From Chloroflexota bacterium (GTDB taxonomy: Bacteria > Chloroflexota > Dehalococcoidia > Dehalococcoidales > Fen-1064), in NCBI GenBank assembly GCA_026389745.1, contig JAPLHG010000092.1, forward strand, positions 1 through 18,863: DNA of 18,863 nucleotides, given 5' to 3'. The translations under genes and the position numbers were made by a program. Under the pieces are notes generated by a model. The model was not told where the DNA came from. It was given only the letters and a program-made list of their open reading frames with translations, and did not search any database. Numbering within the stretch: the stretch's first letter is position 1; each line of letters starts with the position of its first letter. Shown here one piece after another: positions 6,550 to 13,932 of the stretch.

Positions 6550-6872
6550 AACTTCAGGCTCCATTCGAACTGGTAGCCGAAATCCACAAGACCGGTAAAC
6601 TTCCGGTGGTCAATTTTGCCGCCGGCGGTGTGGCGACTCCCGCCGATGCCGCTCTGATGATGCAATTAGGTGCCGATGGTGTCTTTGTCGGCTCAGGCAT
6701 CTTCAAATCCAGCGACCCCGCAGTTAGAGCCAAAGCTATCGTTCAAGCCACCACTCACTATCATGATGCCAAAATCATCGCCGAGGTTTCCAAGAACCTG
6801 GGTGAAGCCATGCCCGGTCTGGATATTAAACAAATCCCGCCTGAAGAATTACTGGCAGGCAGAGGATGGTAG
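6534..6872 (+). CDS. pdxS: PLP synthase lyase subunit PdxS, C-terminal portion (second half of split gene)
   Basis: This 112-residue frame is the last third of the PdxS barrel. It holds [20 protein letters not shown], the phosphate-binding loops [15 protein letters not shown] and [12 protein letters not shown], and the C-terminal KNLGEAM segment ending in GRGW. It begins at the ATG of TAATG, where the first pdxS frame stops, and its first residues MAEAK repeat the end of that frame. A GAGG about 13 bases upstream is a weak, distant ribosome site, so translation would depend on coupling or frameshifting. The frame is clean, has no further lesions and runs to one base before pdxT. It lacks the catalytic lysines and would need the N-terminal portion to work. 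Confidence 0.88.
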   Translation: MAEAKELQAPFELVAEIHKTGKLPVVNFAAGGVATPADAALMMQLGADGVFVGSGIFKSSDPAVRAKAIVQATTHYHDAKIIAEVSKNLGEAMPGLDIKQIPPEELLAGRGW

Positions 6873-6873
6873 C

Positions 6874-7452
6874 ATGAAAATTGGTGTCCTTGCCCTGCAA
6901 GGAGCCTTTGCCGAACATATTGCGGTATTAAAACGACTGAACGTAGATGTTGTGCCCGTCCGTCTGCCACACCAGTTAGAAGAATTGGACGGGCTAATTA
7001 TTCCCGGCGGTGAAAGCACCACCATTACCAAACTGATGGTAAACTATAATCTGGCGCACAAAATCAGTGAGCTTGCCAAAAAGAACTTCCCCATCTTCGG
7101 CACCTGCGCCGGGATGATAGTTATTGCCAGCGGTGTTGCCAACGGGAAGATAGAACCCATCGGGGCAATGGCAATCAAGGTCAAGCGCAATGCTTTCGGT
7201 CGGCAGGTGGATAGTTTTGAAACCGAGCTTGCAATTCCAGCACTTGGCAAAAAACCATTTGTCGGCGTCTTTATCAGAGCGCCGCTAATCGAATCAGTGG
7301 GCAAAGAGGTAAAAGTACTGGCTAAATTACCCGATGGCACGATTGTCGCCGCTCGACAAGACAAACTCCTTGTCTGCGCTTTTCACCCTGAATTGACTGA
7401 CGACCTCAGATTCCACCAATATTTTTTGGACATCATTTCGGGGAAGCGGTAG
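6874..7452 (+). CDS. pdxT: PLP synthase glutaminase subunit PdxT
   Basis: PdxT is the class I glutamine amidotransferase that hydrolyses glutamine and channels ammonia to PdxS. The 192-residue protein starts MKIGVLALQGAFAEH as the family does. It has the PGGESTT segment (45-50), catalytic Cys78 in GTCAGM, and the His171/Glu173 pair in AFHPEL. Length matches the usual 190-200 residues. The ATG lies one base after the second pdxS frame, with AGAGGA seven bases upstream inside pdxS. An intact PdxT directly after the broken pdxS argues that the pathway is, or recently was, in use. The frame is open further upstream, but that part overlaps pdxS out of frame and is not coding. Confidence 0.97.
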   Translation: MKIGVLALQGAFAEHIAVLKRLNVDVVPVRLPHQLEELDGLIIPGGESTTITKLMVNYNLAHKISELAKKNFPIFGTCAGMIVIASGVANGKIEPIGAMAIKVKRNAFGRQVDSFETELAIPALGKKPFVGVFIRAPLIESVGKEVKVLAKLPDGTIVAARQDKLLVCAFHPELTDDLRFHQYFLDIISGKR

Positions 7453-7473
7453 CCCCGGAATGGGGAGGCTATT

Positions 7474-9003
7474 TTGCAAAAAGTAATCACCGATGACATG
7501 GAAGCATTACTGGAAATTCTGCCACTACATATCCGCCAGCAACTCCATAAGCAAGAGGATTTTAAAGAACTCCTAGAGGTTGTGCTTGACCTAGGCAGAC
7601 CGCCAGAAGCACGCTTTCCGGATAGAGAAATCATCCTCGACCCAACAGAAATCAGTGAAGATGACATTGAGTACGTCATCTCGCGCATCGGCAGTTTTGG
7701 AGACGATAACCGTGCTGGCATTGAACGTACCTTACACCGTATCTCTGCCATCCGCAATCGCAAGGGCAGAATTGTCGGCTTGACCTGCCGCGTCGGTAGA
7801 GCCGTCTTCGGCACTATCAAAATTATTGAGGACCTTGTGCAAACAGGCAAAAGTATTCTCCTGCTGGGTAGACCGGGTGTGGGCAAAACCACGATGTTGC
7901 GAGAGGTCGCCCGTGTGCTGGCAGACGATTTCGAGAAGCGGGTCGTCATTGTCGACACCTCGAATGAGATTGCCGGCGATGGCGATATTCCCCATCCTGC
8001 CATCGGGCATGCTCGCAGAATGCAGGTCACCACGCCCACAATGCAACACGCCGTGATGATTGAAGCAGTGGAAAACCACATGCCTGAGGTCATTGTCATT
8101 GATGAGATTGGCACCCAGCTAGAAACGCAGGCGGCACGCACCATCGCCGAAAGAGGCGTGCAGTTGGTCGCGACGGCACACGGTAACACACTGGAAAATC
8201 TGATGATGAATCCCACTCTCGCCGACCTCATCGGCGGGATTCAATCGGTGACACTGGGAGATGAAGAAGCCAAACGTCGCGGCACTCAGAAATCAGTTCT
8301 GGAGCGTGTTTCTTCCCCGACCTTTGACATATTAGTTGAGATTCAGGAGCGGGATAAAGTTTCCATTCATCCGGACGTTGCCACTGCTGTTGACGCTATC
8401 TTACGAGGTGAGCCTCAAGAGTTGGAAGTCCGTCAGATGGATAAGACAACCGGAGAAGTGGTTGTTAAGCACGTCCCACCAGGCAGCGACATCAGGAAAC
8501 CCACACATAGCAGGCCAGAACCGAGAAACGGTACGCCGGCAAAGCTTTTCCTCTATGGTGTCAATCGGGGACGCATGGAGCAGGTGGCGCATGAGATGCA
8601 ATTGACGCTTGAAATTGTAGATGACCTGAGGCAAGCTACTCTGCTGGTGACCTCTAAGAAGTATTACCGCCAAAAGCCGCAGAAAATCAAGGACGCCGAA
8701 ACCAGCAACCTGCCAATCTATGTTCTGAGAGGCAGTACTCCACCGCAAATCAGGCAATTATTCAGTTCGCTTTACCATATTGAACAAAATGGGACTGACA
8801 GCAGAGAAAGCTCCTTCAGTCATGCCCTTGATGAAGCCAAGGAAGCCGTAGAGCTAATCAAGAAAGGCGAAAACACAGTGGAACTGAGTCCACAAAGCGC
8901 CTATATCCGCCGGCTTCAGCATCTGGTAGCAGAAAGACACGGAATGTTTTCACAGAGCACTGGCAAAGACCCCAACCGCCGCGTGCGGATTTTTAGAGTT
9001 TAA
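7474..9003 (+). CDS. SpoIIIAA/Ycf45-type AAA ATPase with C-terminal R3H domain
   Basis: This 509-residue protein resembles the Ycf45 family of cyanobacteria and plastids, which couples a SpoIIIAA-like ATPase to an R3H nucleic-acid-binding domain. The N-terminal 100 residues are a SpoIIIAA-like region (ALLEILPLHIRQQL). Walker A is GRPGVGKTT (132-140), Walker B VIVIDEI (206-212), and VATAHGNTLENL (232 onward) is a family motif. A middle region follows around residue 340. The C terminus (about 465-509, RRLQHLVAERHGMFSQSTG then NRRVRIF) is the R3H domain. The start is TTG, chosen because GGGGAGG lies five bases before it. The gene follows pdxT by 21 bases. Its biological role is not established, and no partner is obvious beyond the adjacent TPR and radical SAM genes. 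Confidence 0.88.
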   Translation: MQKVITDDMEALLEILPLHIRQQLHKQEDFKELLEVVLDLGRPPEARFPDREIILDPTEISEDDIEYVISRIGSFGDDNRAGIERTLHRISAIRNRKGRIVGLTCRVGRAVFGTIKIIEDLVQTGKSILLLGRPGVGKTTMLREVARVLADDFEKRVVIVDTSNEIAGDGDIPHPAIGHARRMQVTTPTMQHAVMIEAVENHMPEVIVIDEIGTQLETQAARTIAERGVQLVATAHGNTLENLMMNPTLADLIGGIQSVTLGDEEAKRRGTQKSVLERVSSPTFDILVEIQERDKVSIHPDVATAVDAILRGEPQELEVRQMDKTTGEVVVKHVPPGSDIRKPTHSRPEPRNGTPAKLFLYGVNRGRMEQVAHEMQLTLEIVDDLRQATLLVTSKKYYRQKPQKIKDAETSNLPIYVLRGSTPPQIRQLFSSLYHIEQNGTDSRESSFSHALDEAKEAVELIKKGENTVELSPQSAYIRRLQHLVAERHGMFSQSTGKDPNRRVRIFRV

Positions 9004-9025
9004 AGAGTATGAGAGGAAGAGAATA

Positions 9026-10126
9026 ATGGCAGAAACTCCTTCGGTAAAAGAGTGGTTCGGAAAAGGACTGGCTTTTTTTGAAGCCAACAACTACGAAGAA
9101 GCCCTCAAGGCTTATGAGGAAGCCATAAAAATAGACCCGCAAATCGCAGAAGCGTGGACTAACAGAGGAAATGCCCTCGATGCACTAGGCAGGTGCGATG
9201 AAGCCATCGCCGCTTACGATGAGGCAATCAAAATCAATCCAAATCTGGTGGAGGCGAGGCTGAACAAGGGGATTACTCTCAGCGAGATGGGCAGATGTGA
9301 AGAAGCGATTAGCACTTATGATTCAGCTATCAATATTAACCCCAACGATGCTGGCTTGTGGTATAACAAAGGGGTCGCTTTCCACAAATCAGGCAAATTG
9401 GAAGAAGCTAATAAAGCCTACGACGAGGCTATCAAAATAAAACCTGAGGATGCCAAGCTATGGAATAACAAGGGAGTTGCTCTCCATGGACTGGGTAAAT
9501 ACAATGAGGCCATCAAGGCTTATACCGAAGCCGTCAGAATTAATCCCAACTATGCCAAGTCATGGAATAATATGGGGAATTCTCTCCGCGATTCAGGTAA
9601 ATATGAAGAGGCAATAAAGGCTTATGATGACGCCGTAAAAATCGACTCCAAGTTTACAGAGGCATGGTATAACAAAGGTAATACTCTCAATAATTTAGCT
9701 AATTATGACGAAGCGATCAATGCTTTCGACCAGGCTATAAGCATCGACCCGAGTGATGCAGATGTATGGTATCACAAAGGTATTGCACTGCTCAGGTCAG
9801 GGAAACAAATGGAATCCTTTCGAGCTTTCATGCAGGCTACCGAACTCGAGCCTAACCATGTAGAGGCATGGTTCAATAAGGGAACAATACTCACCAAGTT
9901 CGGGAAACATGCAGATGCCGCCGGTGCTTACGAGAAAACCGTCAAAATCGACCCGAATTATGCAAAAGCCTGGAATAGCCTGGGCATTGCTCTCAGTAAA
10001 ATAGGCAAACATGATGAAGCGGTTAAGGCTCATCAAGAAGCCGTTAAACTCGATCCCGATTACGACAAAACCGCTCCACCCGCCCAGAAAGACTCTGATA
10101 GACAGGGACAAAGTTTCTGGGTATAG
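9026..10126 (+). CDS. Tetratricopeptide repeat protein, ten TPRs
   Basis: The 366-residue protein is almost nothing but TPRs. After a six-residue head, ten 34-residue units run without a single insertion or deletion to residue 346, followed by a 20-residue charged tail. Each unit has the W/Y-N-G-A-Y-EA-A-P pattern, for example AEAWTNRGNALDALGR then CDEAIAAYDEAIKINPN. There is no signal peptide or membrane segment, so it is predicted to be a cytoplasmic scaffold of one right-handed superhelix. AGAGGA before the ATG is a fair ribosome site. It lies 22 bases after the ATPase gene and 12 before the radical SAM gene. Partner and function are not readable from the sequence. Confidence 0.92.
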   Translation: MAETPSVKEWFGKGLAFFEANNYEEALKAYEEAIKIDPQIAEAWTNRGNALDALGRCDEAIAAYDEAIKINPNLVEARLNKGITLSEMGRCEEAISTYDSAININPNDAGLWYNKGVAFHKSGKLEEANKAYDEAIKIKPEDAKLWNNKGVALHGLGKYNEAIKAYTEAVRINPNYAKSWNNMGNSLRDSGKYEEAIKAYDDAVKIDSKFTEAWYNKGNTLNNLANYDEAINAFDQAISIDPSDADVWYHKGIALLRSGKQMESFRAFMQATELEPNHVEAWFNKGTILTKFGKHADAAGAYEKTVKIDPNYAKAWNSLGIALSKIGKHDEAVKAHQEAVKLDPDYDKTAPPAQKDSDRQGQSFWV

Positions 10127-10138
10127 GTATGCAATCCT

Positions 10139-11713
10139 ATGTCTTGGCAAACAGTCAGAGAAATCAAGGCAAGGCTCACCGCAGAGCAAGACACCATCGT
10201 TAAAGAATGGGGCGGCAAGCTCCCGGTTGCTCTCATTTACCCCAATTCCTACTACATCGGCATGTCCAACCTGGGCATTCAGGCAATTTACCGCTTTATC
10301 AACAATTATCCTGATGCAGTCTGCGAGCGGGTTTTCCGGGAACCGAAATACACCACCGATGACCCACCTTTGGCAATGGAATCGCAACGTCCTCTCACCG
10401 ATTTCGCGGTTCTTGGCTTTTCCGTAAGCTATGAACTGGATTACTTCAATGTCGTTCAAATCCTGAAAGCCGGCGGTATCCCCCTGTATGCGAAAGACCG
10501 CAACGAAACGCACCCGCTGGTCATTGCCGGCGGACCGTGCATTACCGCCAACCCTCTGCCGCTATCTCCCTTCTTTGATTGTCTGTGTATCGGTGAGGCT
10601 GAGGCAATCTTGCCAAAAATGTTACCAATCATGAAAGTCGGCATTTCGGAAAAACGGGACGCATTGCTGAAAAAACTGGCGACTTTGCCAGGTGTCTATG
10701 TGCCGTGCTATACGAGCAAACCTGTCGTCCGACAGTGGGTGGCTGATTTGGACAAATTCCCGGTTCATTCCTCCGTGCTCACCAGAGATACCGAACTCGG
10801 TGATATGTACCTGATTGAAGTGGAGCGTGGCTGTAACTGGGGATGCCGGTTCTGTCTGGTCACTAATGTTTACAAACCGATGAGGTTTCGCTCCATCGAT
10901 AGTCTCTTAGAGCAGGCAAAGTTTGGGCTCCAGTACCGCAAGCGTCTGGGACTGATGGGTCCGGCGGTTACCGACCACCCCCGGATTGATGAATTGGTTG
11001 CCAAATTACATGATATCGGCGCCGAAATATCCGTCAGTTCCTTGAGAATCAAACCGCTATCGCCGGTAGTTCTGGGTGAAGTGATTGAAGGCGGGACAAA
11101 CACTGTCGCTCTTGCACCCGAAGCAGGCTCACAGCGACTCCGCGATGTCATTAACAAAGGCATTGATGAAGATGACATTCTGAGGGCAGTAGGGAAAGTT
11201 GCTTTACAGGGCATCAAACAGCTCAAACTCTATTTTATGATTGGTCTGCCCACAGAGACCGATGAAGATATCGAGGGAATCGCTCAACTTGTGACGAAAT
11301 GCAAAGAGCTTTTCGATAAACAGCAGTCATGGAGCCGGATCACACTCACTATTGCGCCTTTCGTTCCAAAGGCGGGCACGCCCTTTCAGCGGCTGGGGAT
11401 GGAGTCGCTGAACAGACTGAAGCACCGACTGTCTTTATTGAAAAGCAAACTACCTTCGAAGGGAATCAGCGTGAAAAATGAGAGCCTCGAGTGGAACGAG
11501 GTTCAGGCGGTTTTGTCTCGCGGCGACGAGCGACTGGCAGAGGTTCTAGCTAATATGGAAAACCTCTCTTTAGCAGAATGGCGTCAGGCGATGAAAAAAA
11601 CCGGTCTGGATATTGATTTTTATGCTCATATGAAATGGGGCTTGACGCAAAAATTGCCGTGGGCGGTGATTGATTCCGTAACAAAAAAAACGATAAATTA
11701 TTGTCATTCCTAA
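10139..11713 (+). CDS. B12-binding-type radical SAM protein (TIGR03960-like)
   Basis: The 524-residue protein has a cobalamin-binding-like N-terminal domain (about residues 28-160: LPVALIYPNSYYIGMSNLG, LGFSVSYELDYFNV, VIAGGPCITANP, GEAE). The radical SAM core follows, with its cluster motif CNWGCRFC (Cys232, Cys236, Cys239) in IEVERGC...KPMRFRS. The C-terminal region (about 430-515) has RGDERLAEVL and LPWAVID, which resemble the tail of TIGR03960-type proteins. The substrate is unknown. The classic B12-binding His motif (DxHxxG) is not seen, so cobalamin binding is uncertain. The ATG at 10139 has no strong ribosome site, and AGG of the preceding stop region is 11 bases away. It is the last gene of the pdxS run; the stop lies within an ATTGTCATTCC repeat fragment. 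Confidence 0.87.
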   Translation: MSWQTVREIKARLTAEQDTIVKEWGGKLPVALIYPNSYYIGMSNLGIQAIYRFINNYPDAVCERVFREPKYTTDDPPLAMESQRPLTDFAVLGFSVSYELDYFNVVQILKAGGIPLYAKDRNETHPLVIAGGPCITANPLPLSPFFDCLCIGEAEAILPKMLPIMKVGISEKRDALLKKLATLPGVYVPCYTSKPVVRQWVADLDKFPVHSSVLTRDTELGDMYLIEVERGCNWGCRFCLVTNVYKPMRFRSIDSLLEQAKFGLQYRKRLGLMGPAVTDHPRIDELVAKLHDIGAEISVSSLRIKPLSPVVLGEVIEGGTNTVALAPEAGSQRLRDVINKGIDEDDILRAVGKVALQGIKQLKLYFMIGLPTETDEDIEGIAQLVTKCKELFDKQQSWSRITLTIAPFVPKAGTPFQRLGMESLNRLKHRLSLLKSKLPSKGISVKNESLEWNEVQAVLSRGDERLAEVLANMENLSLAEWRQAMKKTGLDIDFYAHMKWGLTQKLPWAVIDSVTKKTINYCHS

Positions 11714-11753
11714 CCTGATACAGAATGCGTATTACATGCCTACCTGCTACTCA

Positions 11754-11804
11754 ACCAACGACCCACCTTTATTATCCCTTTCTCATCTTTGGAGAAGGGG
11801 ATAA
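11754..11804. repeat. CGACCCA repeat, copy 2, with long stem-loop
   Basis: ACCAACGACCCACC (11754-11767) resembles the segments at 4850 and 17893. It is followed by a 13-bp stem: TTATCCCTTTCTC (11772-11784) pairs with GAGAAGGGGATAA (11792-11804), with one G-T pair and a 7-base loop. No T run follows on either strand, so it is not a standard intrinsic terminator, though it may protect the 3' end of the radical SAM transcript. It lies in the 11714-11925 gap, where no gene is seen. Confidence 0.5.
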
Positions 11805-11878
11805 GTCGAAAACCTCGAATAGATCAAACAGATACTTCAGAGTCTTTGACCTTTGGGGCGTAAGGAGTGGATATCCCG

Positions 11879-11903
11879 TGAGATTGCTTCGCCAGCCATG
11901 ACA
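11879..11903 (-). repeat. Dispersed GAAGCAATCTC-type repeat fragment
   Basis: On the minus strand it reads TGTCATGGCTGGCGAAGC and then AATCTCAC, a degenerate form of the TGTCATTG...GCGAAGCAATCTC repeats also seen at 12839-12886 and 13113-13150. It lies just upstream of the padR promoter. Confidence 0.4.
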
Positions 11904-11925
11904 TTTACCGAATCAGGCAAGGGTA

Positions 11926-11954
11926 TTGACAAATCTATCGCTATATATTACGAT
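11926..11954 (+). promoter_or_regulatory. Promoter of the PadR-family gene
   Basis: TTGACA (11926-11931, perfect -35) is followed after 17 bases by TACGAT (11949-11954, four of six matches including the key TA and final T). The predicted transcript start is near 11961, giving a leader of about 24 bases that contains AGGAGG. Confidence 0.7.
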
Positions 11955-11955
11955 A
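11936..11955 (+). promoter_or_regulatory. Inverted-repeat operator candidate over the padR promoter
   Basis: TATCG (11936-11940) and CGATA (11951-11955) are perfect inverted repeats ten bases apart, with partial symmetry extending outward (AxATxTATCG on both sides). The site covers the spacer and the -10 box. PadR regulators are dimeric winged-helix repressors that often bind AT-rich inverted repeats at their own promoters, so autorepression is a reasonable inference. Confidence 0.5.
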
Positions 11956-11984
11956 TATCTTGATACATGCAGGAGGTAGGGAAT

Positions 11985-12491
11985 ATGTTTAATAGACGCT
12001 TTTTTGAATTTGAACGGCACTCACGCTTATTTGAAAAGGGAGACCTGAAATATATTATTCTGGACTTTCTAAAAGATAAACCCAGTCACGGTTACGGGAT
12101 TATTCGTGCTCTAGGGGAGAGATTCCACGGTTTTTATTCTCCCAGTGCCGGGAGTGTATATCCTACCCTTCAGCTACTGGAGGACATGGGCTATGTTAGC
12201 TTATCAGAGCAGGACGGGAAAAAAGTATACACTATCACTGGGGAAGGAAAGCGCTTTCTTAAGGAGCGAGAGGAAACCATTGACAAAATAAAAGGACATA
12301 TGCATGACTGGTGGGGAGTTGGAAAGCGCGAGGAATTTCATGAGACTATGCATGAATTTTGGGATTTAGCCCTTCTTCTCCGCAGAAAGTCCCGTCAGCT
12401 GAATCCCGATAAGTTGGCTAAAATCAAGGAAATTATCTCCCGGCGCCTACTGCGGGCTGCCGGCCAACTTGCTGCCAATCCATCCGGATGA
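11985..12491 (+). CDS. PadR family transcriptional regulator
   Basis: The 168-residue protein has the PadR winged-helix domain: EKGDLKYIILDFLKDKPSHGYGII (17-40), then the recognition region FYSPSAGSVYPTLQLLEDMGYV (50-71) and the wing (EQDGKKVYTITGEGKRFL, 75-92). The C-terminal half is helical and should form the dimerisation and ligand-sensing region. The ATG at 11985 is chosen over one at 11967 because AGGAGG (11971-11976) sits eight bases before it. Members usually repress transport or stress genes, often membrane proteins encoded next door. The neighbouring small membrane protein could be the controlled target, but the ligand cannot be inferred. The promoter and the overlapping inverted repeat suggest autoregulation. 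Confidence 0.93.
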   Translation: MFNRRFFEFERHSRLFEKGDLKYIILDFLKDKPSHGYGIIRALGERFHGFYSPSAGSVYPTLQLLEDMGYVSLSEQDGKKVYTITGEGKRFLKEREETIDKIKGHMHDWWGVGKREEFHETMHEFWDLALLLRRKSRQLNPDKLAKIKEIISRRLLRAAGQLAANPSG

Positions 12492-12587
12492 CCATATGTT
12501 GCCAAAATACAGGTCGCCGATCATGCCGACGTTCGAGACTTACACCGACGGCAGCAAAAATATAACCTAAAAATAGGAGGAAATATA

Positions 12588-12800
12588 ATGGGTGGTTATT
12601 TCAGAATTCTGGCGGCAATTCCCGGTTTCTTTTTGAGTTCTTTTATTCTGATGTTACTCTGGGGTGCCATCGCGTCCAAAACAGGACTGGATAAAATCAA
12701 CTATCCGATGGCAATGCTGGTCACGATTACACTGTGGCTGGCAGTGGCGCCGTTAGCGGCAGTCAGAAGGCACGAGTGGTTTGGAAGACACTGGCATTAG
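12588..12800 (+). CDS. Small two-helix membrane protein, unknown function
   Basis: The 70-residue protein is not recognised. It has two clear hydrophobic segments, about residues 7-29 (ILAAIPGFFLSSFILMLLWG) and 41-59 (PMAMLVTITLWLAVAPLAA), with a short loop containing Lys and Asp. The tail is basic and His-rich (RRHEWFGRHWH). AGGAGG lies seven bases before the ATG, strong evidence that it is translated. It lies 96 bases downstream of the PadR gene on the same strand, with no promoter or terminator obvious between, so it may be co-transcribed. A bare two-helix protein next to a PadR regulator could be a membrane stress sensor or effector; that is speculation. Confidence 0.7.
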   Translation: MGGYFRILAAIPGFFLSSFILMLLWGAIASKTGLDKINYPMAMLVTITLWLAVAPLAAVRRHEWFGRHWH

Positions 12801-13155
12801 GCAGTTTGTCATTCCGTGCTTGATATGCAATCCCCAACATTGTCTTTGCGAAGAATCCCGACTTGTCGGGATGACGAAGCAATCTCAAGCGGCGCACCAA
12901 TGGACTGTGTGCTTTATGTAACAGATAATCATACGATAACTTTTGGATTGCCACGCCTGCAGCTCGCAATGACAGAGCGTGGAACAATATCCTACACTCA
13001 GTATGACAGTAAGAGGTTTTTCTGGATTCCCGTTTTTCACGGGAATGACACTCTATTTTATTGTTGCGAGTCTGTCGCAGACGGGCGTGACAACATCAAA
13101 GACAAGGGCCTTAGATTGCTTCGGGTACTTCGTAACCTCACAATGACAAGGTGAG
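12801..13155. repeat. Gene-free gap filled with dispersed hairpin repeats
   Basis: This 355-base gap between convergent units holds no convincing gene. Visible repeats include TTGTCATTCCGTG near 12806 and a hairpin ATCCCGAC-TT-GTCGGGAT (12855-12872) followed by ATGACGAAGCAATCTC. Further copies are CTCGCAATGACAGAGCG near 12963, a hairpin ATTCCCGT-5-ACGGGAAT (13026-13046), GTCTG-TCG-CAGAC (13070-13082) and a minus-strand GTCATTG...GAAGCAATCT copy (13113-13150). An open frame spans 12816-13154 on the plus strand, but its content follows the repeats and it has no ribosome site. The repeats may help end transcription from both sides; no U-tract terminator is seen. Confidence 0.65.
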
Positions 13156-13926
13156 CTAGATACCTTTAACCCACTTAACAGCATTCTGGAAAATAGGGAG
13201 ACCATCGCCGTATTTTTTTGCCCCCAGCCTCGTCCACTGAGGATGCTGAGTGCCGAGAATGTGGTCTTCCGGGTGAGGCATCAAGCCGAAGATTCTACCT
13301 GAATCATCACAGATACCGGCAATGTTTTTGACGGAGCCATTGGGATTACAAGGATAACCCGCATCTCTATTACCCTTTTCATCCGTATAATACACAGCGA
13401 TATTTTTCTCGGTGATAGCTTTCAAATCGCCGGCGAATTTGCCTTCCCCATGCGCCACCGGGACATACATATTTTCCATCCCTTTAGTGAAGATACAGGG
13501 ACTCTTCTGATTCACGCCAAGATACACCCATCGGCATTCGAACTTGCCGGAGTCGTTATTGGTTAACGTCACACGGGGCGTTTCCCCCTTCTGCACACGA
13601 GGCAGTATGCCCGACTTCACCAGCACCTGAAAGCCATTGCAGATACCGAGCACCAGCCTGCCGTCATCGACAAACTTGAGCATGTCCTTACCGAACTTTA
13701 ATTTCAATTCGTTGGCGAGCACTTTGCCACTGGCAATATCATCGCCATAGCTGAAGCCACCGGGTATGACAAAAATCTGATAGTCGAACAGGTTGCACTC
13801 GCGGCGAATCAATTGATTAACATGCGCCAGTGTAACCTCGGCACCTGCTTGTTCGAAAGCAAAGACTGCTTCGCCGTCACGATTCGTGCCCGGGGCACGC
13901 ACTACCAACACTTTTGCCTTACTCAT
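13156..13926 (-). CDS. purQ: FGAM synthase glutaminase subunit PurQ
   Basis: PurQ hydrolyses glutamine and passes ammonia to PurL for conversion of FGAR to FGAM in purine synthesis. The 256-residue protein has the RAPGTNRD start (10-17), PGGFSYGDD (55-63), catalytic Cys96 in GICNGFQ, and His218/Glu220 in LMPHPEDH. The C terminus GDGLPIFQNAVKW is typical. It is somewhat longer than the B. subtilis-type PurQ of about 227 residues. It starts six bases after the purL stop with no good ribosome site, which suggests translational coupling. The subunit would dock on the PurS-like modules of the adjacent PurL. Confidence 0.96.
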   Translation of the reverse strand: MSKAKVLVVRAPGTNRDGEAVFAFEQAGAEVTLAHVNQLIRRECNLFDYQIFVIPGGFSYGDDIASGKVLANELKLKFGKDMLKFVDDGRLVLGICNGFQVLVKSGILPRVQKGETPRVTLTNNDSGKFECRWVYLGVNQKSPCIFTKGMENMYVPVAHGEGKFAGDLKAITEKNIAVYYTDEKGNRDAGYPCNPNGSVKNIAGICDDSGRIFGLMPHPEDHILGTQHPQWTRLGAKKYGDGLPIFQNAVKWVKGI

Positions 13927-13932
13927 CTTGGT

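Noticed and set aside
7383..8231. 282-codon minus-strand frame opposite the ATPase gene
   Set aside because: Ser/Arg-rich low-information translation opposite a conserved Walker A/B protein; not coding.
9797..10513. 238-codon minus-strand frame across the TPR and radical SAM genes
   Set aside because: Antisense shadow of two well-supported genes, with no recognisable motif.
11772..11804. Stem-loop after the radical SAM gene as an intrinsic terminator
   Set aside because: The stem is long, but no T run follows on either strand, so it is recorded only as a repeat or stem-loop.
12816..13154. Open reading frame of 112 codons between the small membrane gene and purQ
   Set aside because: It is made of hairpin repeats, has no ribosome site and resembles no protein. 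It is open only because the repeats lack stops in that frame.
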